From assembly GCF_048323675.1 (NCBI RefSeq), contig NZ_JBLWFK010000001.1, forward strand, positions 496,001 through 560,000: a stretch of 64,000 nt of DNA, read 5' to 3'. Below, in pieces: positions 18,621 through 28,762 of this stretch. Each line of letters opens with the position of its first letter. The first letter of the stretch is position 1. This stretch comes from Mangrovimicrobium sp048323675. GTDB taxonomy: Bacteria > Pseudomonadota > Gammaproteobacteria > Pseudomonadales > Halieaceae. The translations under genes and the position numbers were made by a program. The notes beneath the pieces are model-generated. The model did no database searches and had not been told where the DNA came from. It saw only the letters and a program-made list of their open reading frames with translations.

Positions 18621-19574
18621 ATGACTACCCGCCACCTGGTCGATCCGGAGTTGCTGCCCGGCCTGGAATTGCTGCCGCCCTGCGATATCAATGAAGAGAC
18701 GCTCCCGATCATGCGCCAGGGCATTGCCGAGATGTACCGGCAACTGCCGGCGGGAGAGACCACGTCCGCCGCCGTCGCGCTCAGGGAGATTTACGCCGAT
18801 GGGCCGGAGGGGACGCCGGATGTCCGCGTGCTGCTGTTCACTCCCTGCGCTGGTCGCAAAGTACGCCCGCTGTATTTCCACATCCACGGCGGCGGCTTCG
18901 TGCTGGGCAGCGCGGACATGTCGGTTGCGCAGTGCACCGCCATCGCCGAGGACCTCGACTGCGTGGTGGCCTCGGTCGATTACCGCCTCGCCCCGGAAAC
19001 CGTTTTCCCGGGGAATATCGAGGACTGCTACGCCGGCCTGTCCTGGGTTTATCGCCACGCAGGGTCTCTGGGGATTGACCCACAGCGCATTGCCGTCGGC
19101 GGTGAAAGTGCCGGCGGCGGCCTGGCGGCCGCCCTGGCCCTGCTGGCTCGCGATCGCGGAGAAATCCCGATTGTGCACCAGCAATTGGTGTACCCGATGC
19201 TTGAGGATCGCGAACCCGCCCAGCGCCATCCCTGCACCGGAGAGTTTGGCTGGACCCGCGCCAGTAATGCCTACGGCTGGCGCAGCCTGCTGGGCTGCGA
19301 ACCCGGCGGAGCCGGGGTGTCTCCCTACGCGGCGGCGGCGCGGGCCGCAAGCCTGCGCGGCCTGCCCTCGACATTTATCGGGGTGGGCTCGCTCGACCTG
19401 TTCCTGGAGTCGAACCTCGAGTATGCCCGGCGCCTCTCCCGGGAAGGGGTGCCGGTGGAGCTGCACGTTTACCCCGGCGCCTTCCACGGTTCCGATGTGG
19501 TCGCGCAGGCCCGGCTGACGCAGCAGCACCTGCGCGACCAGCGCGCGGCACTGGCGGCGGCATTCGACGCCTGA
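18621..19574 (+). CDS. Alpha/beta hydrolase, hormone-sensitive-lipase (HSL) family
   Basis: 317 residues from the ATG at 18621 (GAGGG upstream; an in-frame ATG at 18603 is an alternative). The oxyanion-hole motif FHIHGGGFVLGSADM and the nucleophile elbow GGESAGGG are diagnostic of the HSL group. The Asp is expected around GSLDLF and the His is in GAFHGSD. Such enzymes hydrolyse short to medium acyl esters in the cytosol. No neighbouring gene indicates the substrate. Confidence 0.93.
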   Translation: MTTRHLVDPELLPGLELLPPCDINEETLPIMRQGIAEMYRQLPAGETTSAAVALREIYADGPEGTPDVRVLLFTPCAGRKVRPLYFHIHGGGFVLGSADMSVAQCTAIAEDLDCVVASVDYRLAPETVFPGNIEDCYAGLSWVYRHAGSLGIDPQRIAVGGESAGGGLAAALALLARDRGEIPIVHQQLVYPMLEDREPAQRHPCTGEFGWTRASNAYGWRSLLGCEPGGAGVSPYAAAARAASLRGLPSTFIGVGSLDLFLESNLEYARRLSREGVPVELHVYPGAFHGSDVVAQARLTQQHLRDQRAALAAAFDA

Positions 19575-19819
19575 TCCGTTCCTCGCCGGGCAGGTATTGC
19601 GTTGACTCGTGTAGTCGGCCTTTTATACTGTCAGCTGCTTGATAGCCCAATTATTTGTGGCCTTCGCCTGCGTTCAGGTCGGCTGATCCTCTGTCTGTCG
19701 CCCATGAATACTTGATCTCCCTCAAGCCCGACCACGGAAAAATCCCACCAGGATATTTGCGTGTCCCGACCGCGACTACAATTCGCGGAAAATGTACCCA
19801 CACAACAGGGAGCATCACT

Positions 19820-20290
19820 ATGAGCTTGCTGATCGGCGACAACGTTGTCGCCTCCATCCATTACACACTGACCAACAACGCAGGCGAAGTCCTCGACAGT
19901 TCCGAGGGCGCTGCGCCGCTGAACTACCTGCACGGCGCGGGCAATATCATCCCGGGCCTGGAAAACGCGCTGACCGGCAAAGCGGTGGGTTCCAGCCTGC
20001 AGGTCACGATTGCACCGGCGGAAGGCTATGGCGAAGTCATGGAACAGCTGATCGACACAGTGCCGATGGCCGCGTTCCAGGGCGTCGAAAGCGTTGAACC
20101 GGGCATGGCATTTGAAGCGCGCCAGGCGGACGGCAGCGCCCGCCGTATCGTGGTCACCCGGGTTGAAGGCGACCAGGTTACCGTAGACGCCAACCACCCG
20201 CTCGCCGGCGTGGAGCTGAACTTCGATGTCGAAGTGGTCGCTGTGCGCGCGGCGACTGACGAGGAAATCCAGCACGGGCACGCCCACTAA
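19820..20290 (+). CDS. SlyD-like FKBP-type peptidyl-prolyl isomerase
   Basis: 156 residues from the ATG at 19820 with GGGAG upstream. The N-terminal FKBP half reads HYTLTNNAGEVLDSSEGAAP, LNYLHGAGNIIPGLENAL, then an IF (insert-in-flap) domain and ANHPLAGVELNFDVEVVAVR. This is the pattern of short SlyD/FkpB-type enzymes, which catalyse proline isomerisation and chaperone folding. The His-rich metal-binding tail of E. coli SlyD is reduced here to HGHAH. Confidence 0.93.
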   Translation: MSLLIGDNVVASIHYTLTNNAGEVLDSSEGAAPLNYLHGAGNIIPGLENALTGKAVGSSLQVTIAPAEGYGEVMEQLIDTVPMAAFQGVESVEPGMAFEARQADGSARRIVVTRVEGDQVTVDANHPLAGVELNFDVEVVAVRAATDEEIQHGHAH

Positions 20291-20310
20291 GCCTGCCCGA
20301 TAGCGCCGCG

Positions 20311-20333
20311 GACCGTCGGCCTGCCCGGCGGTC
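20311..20333 (+). terminator. Hairpin after the FKBP gene
   Basis: GACCGTCGG (20311-20319) pairs with CCGGCGGTC (20325-20333) with one wobble pair around a 5-nt loop, 20 bp after the FKBP stop. No clear T run follows. Confidence 0.35.
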
Positions 20334-20394
20334 TGGCGGAGTTATTCCCCTGTGCCGGCTATGCGCCGGGAATTTTTCTGCCCAAGGACCTTGT

Positions 20395-20661
20395 ATGCCA
20401 CTGGAACAATGCCGTGAAACTGTGGAAACACCAGTCGCCTGTTCCGCCAGTGCCGGGGACAGCCGCCCGGGGGCCGCGCTGGGGCGTCGTCGTTTCCTGC
20501 AATTGGCCGCTGTGGCCGGGTGTGGCGTGGCCTTGCCTGCCATGGCGCTGCCAGCGGCGGGCGCCTGCGTCGCGCTTGTCCCGGGTGACGAACATGCCTG
20601 CTGTTTCCAGGTGAGTCCCAGCGGCTGGTATCGCGTGGCCGCGCAAACCTTGACTGCCTGA
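20395..20661 (+). CDS. Small hypothetical protein with Tat-like signal
   Basis: 88 residues with AGGA before the ATG. Residues 30-35 read GRRRFLQ, a twin-arginine-like motif, followed by a hydrophobic, Ala-rich stretch (LAAVAGCGVALPAMALPAAG). Only about 33 residues remain after a likely cleavage, including ACCFQVSPSGWYRV with a Cys-Cys pair. I do not recognise a family. A real short exported protein or a remnant of a larger Tat substrate are both possible. Confidence 0.5.
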   Translation: MPLEQCRETVETPVACSASAGDSRPGAALGRRRFLQLAAVAGCGVALPAMALPAAGACVALVPGDEHACCFQVSPSGWYRVAAQTLTA

Positions 20662-20691
20662 TCGCCTGCGGTCAGCGTTTGCCGCTACCCT

Positions 20692-21954
20692 TTAGAGTGC
20701 GAGCGGCGTCAGCCGGTAAAAGTCAAAATGAGGTTCGGGCAGTGCTATCACCTGCGGTGAGCCGCTGACCCTCACCACATCGCCAACCGTCCGGTAGGGG
20801 CCCTCTGCCTGGTTTGCTCCCTGCAGCCGGTAGTTGCCGCGCAGCAGCTGGGAACTGTGCAGTTCGAGTCCCTTGTCGCCGACCCCGATCCGGTAGCCCT
20901 GGAACGGCGCGGCCAGCGGGTCGCCGATAAACACCCCCTGGCCGGGGGAAAGTACACTCTTCCAGTAGGCTTCCAGCAGGGTCCTTCCTCCCAGGTATTG
21001 CTCCATCAGGCGCGCCGGGTGGGGAAATTTTGCGGGGAAATTACACGGTTCGACCACCGTGCCATAGCTGCCGGTTGCGCCGGCTTCCAGCCAGTCCATG
21101 GCGCTCATCTGGCGCCCGCCGGTGAGTTTGCCGCCGGTGGATGTCAGGTGGTCGGCCACCGCGCCGGGAAGGTAGTCATTGCTGGCGATTCCCGGCACCG
21201 TGCGCGCACCGGTGAAATAGAACATGATGTTGCGCTGGTGTTCCACCGTGTCAGTTTTCTCGACGTGGACCTCCAGTTGCCGGCCAAAGCGCTGTGCCGC
21301 CTCCCGGTAAAAGGCCTTGCGCACACTGCGCGCCTGGTCGGAGGTTTCCACCAGCCAGGCTGCGGCGGAGGGCTGTGCCTGGCGGTAATACCACCCGCGG
21401 GATGCGGCGCCGCGATCGATCAGGGCCCTGGCGTCGGCGAAAGTGGCTGCCGCCAGCATCATGCTGGGCCGTATGCCGAAACCGGCAAGGGGGTCGAGCC
21501 GGTTGCTGCGGGCGTAGTTGTTGAGCGCGGTGGGTTGGCAGCCGCTGGCGCAGTATTGCTCGTCATAGCCGACGCTGAAGGCTGAAGTGATAGACATACA
21601 GCCCACCTGGTAGGGCTGGGTCCAGGCCAGCGCCAGTCCCCTCACCTTAGCGGAGAGGGCGGCGCGGTAGGCGGCGGTCCCCTGTGCAAACTCTGCGGCG
21701 CTGATCCGGGTGGCGGCGGGATTGAAATCCACGTGGAGCAGGTTCGCGGGCGGGATTCCGTGTTTTTCCAGGTAGTACTGCGCAATCCTTTCACTCAGGG
21801 GGTCGCGGTCGTTGACCACCACGCCGATCGCGGCCGGTTGCAGCCCCGCGTCGGGTAATGCGACCCGCGGCAGGGCGGCATCTGCCTGGACACGGGGACC
21901 AAGGCTGATTGAGAGGATGGCAATCCAGGCCAGCAGGCGATTGCGTTGCTGCAT
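20692..21954 (-). CDS. TIGR03790 family exported protein
   Basis: 420 residues with a signal peptide (about 1-26). Conserved blocks VVVNDRDPLSERIAQYYLEKHGIP, LALAWTQPYQVGC, YFTGARTVPGIASNDYLPGAVADHLTS and GATGSYGTVVEPCNFPAKFP match the uncharacterised TIGR03790 family. Its catalytic-looking elements are not defined by experiment as far as I know. It is divergent from the cti gene, with start codons about 70 bp apart, so the two may share a promoter region. Confidence 0.82.
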   Translation of the reverse strand: MQQRNRLLAWIAILSISLGPRVQADAALPRVALPDAGLQPAAIGVVVNDRDPLSERIAQYYLEKHGIPPANLLHVDFNPAATRISAAEFAQGTAAYRAALSAKVRGLALAWTQPYQVGCMSITSAFSVGYDEQYCASGCQPTALNNYARSNRLDPLAGFGIRPSMMLAAATFADARALIDRGAASRGWYYRQAQPSAAAWLVETSDQARSVRKAFYREAAQRFGRQLEVHVEKTDTVEHQRNIMFYFTGARTVPGIASNDYLPGAVADHLTSTGGKLTGGRQMSAMDWLEAGATGSYGTVVEPCNFPAKFPHPARLMEQYLGGRTLLEAYWKSVLSPGQGVFIGDPLAAPFQGYRIGVGDKGLELHSSQLLRGNYRLQGANQAEGPYRTVGDVVRVSGSPQVIALPEPHFDFYRLTPLAL

Positions 21955-22023
21955 GCAGCGGGACTCGTGTCACAATGCTCGGGGCATTACTATAGAGACA
22001 TTCCCTTGCCAGCGTCATCCTGT

Positions 22024-24315
22024 ATGCCCATGAAAGACCTGTTGCGTGTTTTCGCCTGCTACCTGTTTGCCTGTACCGCCCTGGCCGCCGACCCGTTGCC
22101 GCTGGCGCAGCGCGCCGCAACCCTGCTGGAACAGCGCTGCATGGTCTGTCACGGCTGTTACGACGCCCCCTGCCAGCTCAAGCTGGAGGCGCGCGCCGGA
22201 CTCGAACGGGGTGCCAGCAAGACCCGGGTCTACGATGCCAGCCGCCTGATCGAGGCGCCGATGAGTCGCCTGTTTATCGACGCACAATCAGTCGAAAAGT
22301 GGCGGGAGAAGGGATTTTACCCGGTGCTGGATGAGGACGACCCGGAGCAGGGGCTGGTCTATCGCATGCTGGCCCTGAAGCAGGCCCATCCCCTGCCGGT
22401 ATCCGGGGCCATGCCCGAGGGCTTTGATTTCTCCCTGGACCGCGAGCAGCAGTGCGCGAAACCGGAAGAGTTCGATGAATTCAGCGAACAGTACCCGCTG
22501 TGGGGCATGCCTTTCGGCCTGCCCGGTCTCGGCCCCGAAGAACACGCCGTCCTGACTGACTGGTTGCAGGCGGGCGCGCCTGCCGTAACCGCGCCGCCCC
22601 TGAAGGAGGGCGAGCGGGCGGCGTTGCAGGAATGGGAACAGTTTCTCAACGGCGGTGACAACAAGCAGCGCCTGATGGCCCGCTATATCTTCGAGCACCT
22701 GTTCCTGGCGGATATCTATTTTGGTGCCGAAGACCATCCGGCCTGGTTCCGCATGGTGCGCTCCACCACGCCGCCCGGTGAGCCGGTAAAGGTGATTGCC
22801 AGCCGCCGTCCCTTTGACGATCCGGGCAAAGGGCATTTCTACTATCGCCTGATGCGGCTGGAGAAGCAGCCGCTGCAGAAGAACCATATGCCCTATCGCC
22901 TGGACGAGGCGCGTATGGCGCGCTACCGGGAGCTGTTCCTCGCACCCGACTACACGGTCGAATCCCTGCCCGGTTACAGCCTCGATGTGGCTTCCAACCC
23001 CTTCCGCAGTTTCGAGGCGATACCCCTGAACTCGCGCTATAACTTCCTGCTCGACGAAGCGCAGTTCACCATCATGAACTTCATCAAGGGACCGGTCTGT
23101 CGCGGCAGCGTCGCGCTGAATGTGATCGACGACCGCTTCTGGGTGATGTTCGTCGATCCGGAGCTTATCGACAATGAGCCCGACGCCGCATTTTTATCCC
23201 GCGAGGCGGGCAAGATGCGTTTGCCCACGGCGAAAACCGGCACTGCCATTGATATCCTCACCTGGCATCGCTACGCCCGCGACGCGGAAAAATACCGGAT
23301 AAAACGGGCGAAATACCTGGAGCGCAAGCTGAACTCGGAAAACCGGTCGCTCAAGGCAACGGATATCTGGGACGGCGATGGCCACAACCCCAATGCCGCG
23401 CTGACAGTCATGCGCCACTTCGACTCCGCGTCCGTGGTTCAGGGGTTCGTCGGCTCGGTGCCGAAAACCGCCTGGGTTGTCGCGTATCCACTGCTGGAAC
23501 GCATTCACTACCTGCTGGTGGCGAATTACGACGTCTACGGCTCGGTATCACACCAGCTGGAATCCCGCCTGTACATGGATTTCCTGCGCCTGGAAGGGGA
23601 GAGCAACTTCCTCGCCTTCATGCCCAGGGATAAACGCAGCGAAATCTGGCGCTACTGGTATCGCGATGCGCCGGATACGGTGGTTGAGTACTTCAGGGAA
23701 CTGGAGAAAACGTTTTCTGCCGACAGTGGTTTCTCTTATACCACCGAGACACCCATGGCGGAGTTCCTGCACTTCCAGCAGGAGCGGATTTTCGCTGCGT
23801 CTGCACAGCGCTGGGACTACCACGGCAAGGTCTCCACCGAACTGGCGGAAATGCTCGATGCCCTGCAATCACATATCGGCGCGCACAACAGCTTTTTCCC
23901 GCAGGCTACCTTCCTCAATGTGATCGGCCCGCAATCGGACCGTGTTTTTACCCTGATCCGGGATTCCGGCTACAGTAACATTGCGCAACTGTTCGAGGAG
24001 CATGAACGGCGCCTGCCGGGCGAGGATGTAATGACCGTAGTGGACGGCTTTCTCGGCGCCTATCCCAATTACTTCCTGGTGGTGCACGAGAAGGAGATGC
24101 CGGCGTTCGTGCGCAGCGTTGCCGGGCTGAAATCAGCGGCGGACTATGAAACCCTGGTGAAGCGCTGGGGTGTGCAGCGAACCGATCCCTGGTTCTGGTA
24201 TGTCAGCGACAAATTCCATGCCATGCTCGCGGAGCAGCGCCCGCTGGATGGCGGCCTGCTCGACTACAACCGCTACCGGGTCATGGGAATTCCCGCCGAT
24301 CGCGCGCCGCAATAG
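22024..24315 (+). CDS. cti: Fatty acid cis/trans isomerase (c-type cytochrome)
   Basis: 763 residues from the ATG at 22024 (22030 is an alternative); the frame is open upstream but the signal peptide begins here (DLLRVFACYLFACTALAADP). A single heme-c motif CMVCH lies just after the signal peptide, as in Cti of Pseudomonas and Vibrio. Length and the blocks LYMDFLRLEGESNFLAF and FFPQATFLNVIGPQSDRV agree. The periplasmic enzyme converts cis to trans unsaturated fatty acids of membrane phospholipids during solvent or heat stress. The call is confident. Confidence 0.92.
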   Translation: MPMKDLLRVFACYLFACTALAADPLPLAQRAATLLEQRCMVCHGCYDAPCQLKLEARAGLERGASKTRVYDASRLIEAPMSRLFIDAQSVEKWREKGFYPVLDEDDPEQGLVYRMLALKQAHPLPVSGAMPEGFDFSLDREQQCAKPEEFDEFSEQYPLWGMPFGLPGLGPEEHAVLTDWLQAGAPAVTAPPLKEGERAALQEWEQFLNGGDNKQRLMARYIFEHLFLADIYFGAEDHPAWFRMVRSTTPPGEPVKVIASRRPFDDPGKGHFYYRLMRLEKQPLQKNHMPYRLDEARMARYRELFLAPDYTVESLPGYSLDVASNPFRSFEAIPLNSRYNFLLDEAQFTIMNFIKGPVCRGSVALNVIDDRFWVMFVDPELIDNEPDAAFLSREAGKMRLPTAKTGTAIDILTWHRYARDAEKYRIKRAKYLERKLNSENRSLKATDIWDGDGHNPNAALTVMRHFDSASVVQGFVGSVPKTAWVVAYPLLERIHYLLVANYDVYGSVSHQLESRLYMDFLRLEGESNFLAFMPRDKRSEIWRYWYRDAPDTVVEYFRELEKTFSADSGFSYTTETPMAEFLHFQQERIFAASAQRWDYHGKVSTELAEMLDALQSHIGAHNSFFPQATFLNVIGPQSDRVFTLIRDSGYSNIAQLFEEHERRLPGEDVMTVVDGFLGAYPNYFLVVHEKEMPAFVRSVAGLKSAADYETLVKRWGVQRTDPWFWYVSDKFHAMLAEQRPLDGGLLDYNRYRVMGIPADRAPQ

Positions 24316-24470
24316 CGGCGCTATTGCAGCGCAATGCGTAAAGCCTCGAATTCTCCGTGATTTACGCCGGTTTTCTGCCGTTCGCGTGAGTTCGCGCCCC
24401 ATTCGGGTGCATTCGCGGTCGCGGACTGTTAGGCTAGGGGACATTTCTCTGCAACCGCCAGGAAGGAGAC

Positions 24471-26597
24471 ATGTCCGAACGCGAAGGCTCCAGCTCTTCC
24501 ACATCCACGGTACTCATTCCCGTATTCATCCCCGCTGTTGTCGTCATTGTCCTGCTGGTGATCGGGACGATCAGCGACCCCGATCTCGCCGGCAAGCTGT
24601 TTTCCCGGACCCTGGCCTATGTCACGCAAACCTTCGGCTGGTTCTACATGCTCTCGGTGGCCTTTTTCCTGGTGTTTATTGTCGGGGTCGCCATGACCCG
24701 CTGGGGCAATATCAAACTGGGCCCGGATCATGCTGACCCGCAGTACAGTTTCCCGGCCTGGTTCGCCATGCTGTTTTCCGCGGGCTACGGTATCGCCCTG
24801 CTGTTTTTCGGGGTGGCCGAGCCGGTGCTGCATTATTCATCACCACCGATCGGAGCTGCGGAAACCGTCGATGCCGCCAGGCAGGCGATGCAGATCGCAT
24901 TCTTCCACTGGGGGTTCCATATCTGGGCCATCTACGGGCTGGTCGGCCTGGTGCTGGCCTATTTCGCCTTTCGCCACGGCCTGCCGCTGTCGGTTCGCTC
25001 CGCGCTGTATCCCCTGATCGGTGAACGGATCTACGGGCCGATCGGACATGCCGTGGACGTATTTGCCATCCTCGGCACCATGTTCGGTATCGCTACCACG
25101 CTCGGGCTTTCCGTCACCCAGATCAATACCGGGCTCAATTACCTTTGGCCGGAGATACCGGTTGCCGATGCCGTGCAGGTCTCCTGTATCGCGATAATCA
25201 CGGGACTGGCGATTTTCTCGGTGGTAGCCGGTATGGACAGGGGGGTGAAGCGGCTGTCGATCCTGAACATGGTGCTGGCCATTTCCCTGATGCTGTTCGT
25301 GTTTGTCGCCGGTCCATCGATTCACATCCTGGAAAGCTTCCTGCAAAACACCGGCGCCTACCTCAATGGCATCATCGCGCGCACCTTCAACCTGCAGGCC
25401 TACATTCACAGCGACTGGATCGGCAACTGGACCCTGTTTATTTTCGGCTGGACCATCGCCTGGGCGCCTTTCGTCGGGCTGTTTATCGCCAAGATCAGCC
25501 GCGGTCGCACGATTCGCGAATTCGTTATCGGCGTCATGGTGGCGCCCTCGCTGTTCACTTTCATGTGGTTCTCGGTATTCGGTGATACCGCGCTGAGCGA
25601 GATCATGGACATGGGTTACACCACGCTGATTAGTGACGTACAGGCCAACCAGGCCATTGCGTTGTTCAAGTTGTACGAGGTGCTGCCGATGACCTCGATT
25701 CTCTCTTTCATTACCGTACTGCTGATAATCACGTTTTTCGTGACCTCATCGGATTCCGGATCACTGGTGATCGATTCACTGGCCTCTGGCGGCTCACTGC
25801 ATACCCCAGTCTGGCAGCGGGTTTTCTGGGCAACCACCGAGGGGGTCGTTGCCGCAACGCTGTTGCTGGCGGGTGGGTTGAGCGCGTTGCAAACGATGAC
25901 CATCGTCAGCGCGCTGCCTTTCAGCGTTATCATGATTGTCGCAGCCATCGGCATGTGGCGCGCGCTGGTAATCGAGGGCCATCACCAGAGCAGCCTGAAG
26001 ACGGAGGTGCAGCAGCGCTATTCCGGCACCGGGGGGCACGGCCTGTGGCGCCGCCGGCTGCATTCCCTGGTTTCATTTCCGGACCTGGCCGATGTCCAGA
26101 CGTTCATGGACACGACGGTGCGCAATGCGATGGCCCAGGTCGAGGGCGAACTGGGCAGGGAGGACTGGGATGCCGAACTGCATATCGACAACGAACACCA
26201 CCGTATCTACCTCGAGGTGATCAAGGATGCCCGGGTGGATTTCGTCTACGAGGTCCGCCGGGTAGAACATGCACTGCCGGACTTCGCCTACCCGGAGATT
26301 CCCCGCAACGACGCGGACCACAAGCACTACTACCGGGCAGAAGTCTTCCTGCGCCGCGGCGGCCAGTCCTACGATGTCTACGGCCTCGACCAGCAGGACA
26401 TCATCACCGACATCCTCGACCAGTTCGAGAAGCATCTCCACTTCCTGCATGTATCCCCGGCTATCCTGCCCTGGCGGATGGAGGAACACGACGACATGCT
26501 GGCTACCCCGCCGGAACCGCCGGAAGAGGCGCCCGGTATCGACGCCGGCAAGCGGGACAGCGCGCGCGAGAAGGCTGAGGGGCGCGCCACCGTATGA
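24471..26597 (+). CDS. BCCT family betaine/choline transporter
   Basis: 708 residues with GAAGGAGAC before the ATG. Twelve membrane helices span residues about 15-510. The family signature is present as HWGFHIWAIYGLVGLVLAYF and the Trp-rich segment TLFIFGWTIAWAPFVGLFIA. A cytosolic C-terminal domain of about 180 residues (HRIYLEVIKDARVDF, YDVYGLDQQDIITDILDQFE) is like that of BetT-type choline transporters, where it acts as an osmosensor. It probably imports choline or glycine betaine for osmoprotection. No betaine-synthesis genes are nearby. Confidence 0.94.
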   Translation: MSEREGSSSSTSTVLIPVFIPAVVVIVLLVIGTISDPDLAGKLFSRTLAYVTQTFGWFYMLSVAFFLVFIVGVAMTRWGNIKLGPDHADPQYSFPAWFAMLFSAGYGIALLFFGVAEPVLHYSSPPIGAAETVDAARQAMQIAFFHWGFHIWAIYGLVGLVLAYFAFRHGLPLSVRSALYPLIGERIYGPIGHAVDVFAILGTMFGIATTLGLSVTQINTGLNYLWPEIPVADAVQVSCIAIITGLAIFSVVAGMDRGVKRLSILNMVLAISLMLFVFVAGPSIHILESFLQNTGAYLNGIIARTFNLQAYIHSDWIGNWTLFIFGWTIAWAPFVGLFIAKISRGRTIREFVIGVMVAPSLFTFMWFSVFGDTALSEIMDMGYTTLISDVQANQAIALFKLYEVLPMTSILSFITVLLIITFFVTSSDSGSLVIDSLASGGSLHTPVWQRVFWATTEGVVAATLLLAGGLSALQTMTIVSALPFSVIMIVAAIGMWRALVIEGHHQSSLKTEVQQRYSGTGGHGLWRRRLHSLVSFPDLADVQTFMDTTVRNAMAQVEGELGREDWDAELHIDNEHHRIYLEVIKDARVDFVYEVRRVEHALPDFAYPEIPRNDADHKHYYRAEVFLRRGGQSYDVYGLDQQDIITDILDQFEKHLHFLHVSPAILPWRMEEHDDMLATPPEPPEEAPGIDAGKRDSAREKAEGRATV

Positions 26598-26832
26598 GCG
26601 GTGCGCGGCTGCTCGCGGCAGCGAAGCAGTTGCCTCGCCGCCATCGATGACAGCGCGCTGCGCTCGCGCCTTCATAATCCCCCGCGGTTTCCGGGCAACC
26701 CGCCCCGCCGGCTGCTGTAATCATCTGTAAATGCATTGCTGCCGGCCGGTTTATTAGCCTTCCCAACGTTGAGCAAACGGTCGTCTTGTCATTTAATCAG
26801 CAGGTTATAACTGCGCAGCCAGGTCTGACTCC

Positions 26833-28722
26833 ATGAATACAGCGATGCGATTCCTCCGGATTGTGGGTGTTTTTGTCCTGTTGTTCCCGCTTGCGGCCGC
26901 GGCCGACGGTGGTGCGAGGACGGTAATAACCCGATTGTCGGATCTGCCGACCCACGTCTACCCGATGCCGGTCAGGCCCAGCGAACTGGTGCTCGACCAG
27001 GCGGCGGTCGAAGCGCTGGCCCGGGCCATCGGGGCGGACATCCGCGCTGACCTGGCCGCATACGATATCCAGGACGTTACCGCGGTTCGCCGCATGCATG
27101 GCAGCCTGCTGACCATAGCGCTGTTGACCGGCGACATGGCCGAGGCCAGCAAGCAAGTGGCGATAGTGCGCGAGATGCAGGAGAAGGCCTCCGCCCGCCA
27201 CACCAGCGGGCGCATTCCGGAGGCCTATATCGCGGCGAGTGAGGGCCCGGCGGCAGAATTCGACGCCACCCTGGGTGGACAGCTGGAAGTCGCCCTGGCG
27301 TCACTGCCCTGGGACGTGGTGGAGGACAGCCTGCAGGGCACCAAGGGTTACCTGGAGTACGTGTCGGAGGGCATGGTTGTCGGGGACGTGGAAACCTCGC
27401 TCGATCCGCCCGCCGCGGAGGGCGGGGAACTGAGCCAGCTGCTGGCGGAAGACCTGCTCGGCGCCGCCTATACCCTCAGCGTAATCCTGCCCAACCGGGA
27501 CGTCCTGCACCGGGCCTATGCCAGCGTGGTGAACGCGAATAAAGGGTCGCGCAAACCGGATATCTGGGCTGAGCGTGAAGTGGTGCTGGACCCCGCGGAC
27601 AAACTGGCACCGGTTACCGTGGCGGTCTGGGATTCCGGGGTGGATTTCGCTATTCCGGCGCTGGGCAGGCAGGCCTGGGTAAATACCGGTGAGGTGCCGG
27701 GCAACGGGATTGACGATGACGGCGACGGATTTGTCGACGACGTGAACGGCGTGGGCTGGACCCTGCACATGGACTATACCCCGGAGGTGCTCTTCCCGAT
27801 CACCACCCTGGTCGAGGACCCCGGCCAGTTCCAGCAGTACAGCAAGGGCCTGGGCGATGTGCAGGCCAATATCGACAGCGAGGAGGCCAGCGAGCTCAAG
27901 CGCAAGCTGTCCTCCCTGCCGAAGGAAGGCTACCAGCCCTTTATCGAGGGGCTCGGGGCCTATTCCAACTATGCCCACGGCACCCATGTCGCCGGCATCT
28001 CGGTGGCGGGGAACCCGGCGGCGCGCCTGATGGCGGCCCGTATCACCTTCGATCACCGGGTGATCGGTGACCGCCCGACCATCGCCATGGCCTACAAGGA
28101 GGCGGCCGCGAATGTCAGTACCATCGATTATTTCATCGCCAGGGGGGTGAAAGTGGTCAACATGAGCTGGGGCGGCAACCTGGCCGGGATCGAGGCCGGC
28201 CTCGAGCAGACCGGCGCGCCCGGCACGCCGGAGGAGCGCCGGGAACTGGCCCGGAGAATTTACGATATCACCTACCAGGCGCTCGCGGAGGCCATGCGCG
28301 ACGCGCCGGATATCCTCTTCGTCATCGCCGCGGGCAATTCCGATAACGACGTCAAGTTCGACGAGGTCTATCCGAGTTCCATCGTCCTGCCGAACATCCT
28401 GGTGGCCGGCGCGGTGGACCAGGCCGGCGACGAGACTTCCTTCACCAGCTTCGGCAATTCACAGGTCTACGCCAACGGCTTCGAGGTAGAGAGCTACGTG
28501 CCGGGCGGAGACCGCCTACCCTTCAGTGGAACCAGCATGGCCGCACCCCAAGTCACCAACCTGGCGGCCAAGCTCTGGGCACTTTATCCGGATTTGACGG
28601 TCGCAGATGTAACCCGACTGATTATCGAGGGCGCCGACGAGCGCAGCGAAGGCGAGCGCTCCTACCGCCTGATGAACGCCAGGAAGACGCTGGCACTGGC
28701 GGCACAGGAGTACAGCTCCTAG
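26833..28722 (+). CDS. Subtilisin-like (S8) serine protease, exported
   Basis: 629 residues with a signal peptide (1-24). A pro-region of about 235 residues precedes the protease domain. The catalytic triad is visible: Asp267 (VAVWDSGVDFA), His382 (YAHGTHVAGIS) and Ser568 (FSGTSMAAPQVTN), with oxyanion Asn502 (IAAGNSDND). A calcium-like loop NGIDDDGDGFVDDVNGVGW (291-309) lies between the Asp and the His. It is expected to act in the periplasm or outside the cell. It is convergent with the ten-gene operon. Confidence 0.94.
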   Translation: MNTAMRFLRIVGVFVLLFPLAAAADGGARTVITRLSDLPTHVYPMPVRPSELVLDQAAVEALARAIGADIRADLAAYDIQDVTAVRRMHGSLLTIALLTGDMAEASKQVAIVREMQEKASARHTSGRIPEAYIAASEGPAAEFDATLGGQLEVALASLPWDVVEDSLQGTKGYLEYVSEGMVVGDVETSLDPPAAEGGELSQLLAEDLLGAAYTLSVILPNRDVLHRAYASVVNANKGSRKPDIWAEREVVLDPADKLAPVTVAVWDSGVDFAIPALGRQAWVNTGEVPGNGIDDDGDGFVDDVNGVGWTLHMDYTPEVLFPITTLVEDPGQFQQYSKGLGDVQANIDSEEASELKRKLSSLPKEGYQPFIEGLGAYSNYAHGTHVAGISVAGNPAARLMAARITFDHRVIGDRPTIAMAYKEAAANVSTIDYFIARGVKVVNMSWGGNLAGIEAGLEQTGAPGTPEERRELARRIYDITYQALAEAMRDAPDILFVIAAGNSDNDVKFDEVYPSSIVLPNILVAGAVDQAGDETSFTSFGNSQVYANGFEVESYVPGGDRLPFSGTSMAAPQVTNLAAKLWALYPDLTVADVTRLIIEGADERSEGERSYRLMNARKTLALAAQEYSS

Positions 28723-28762
28723 CCCGGGTATTGCACGGGGCGCTGGCAGTCTGGTCGGCGCC

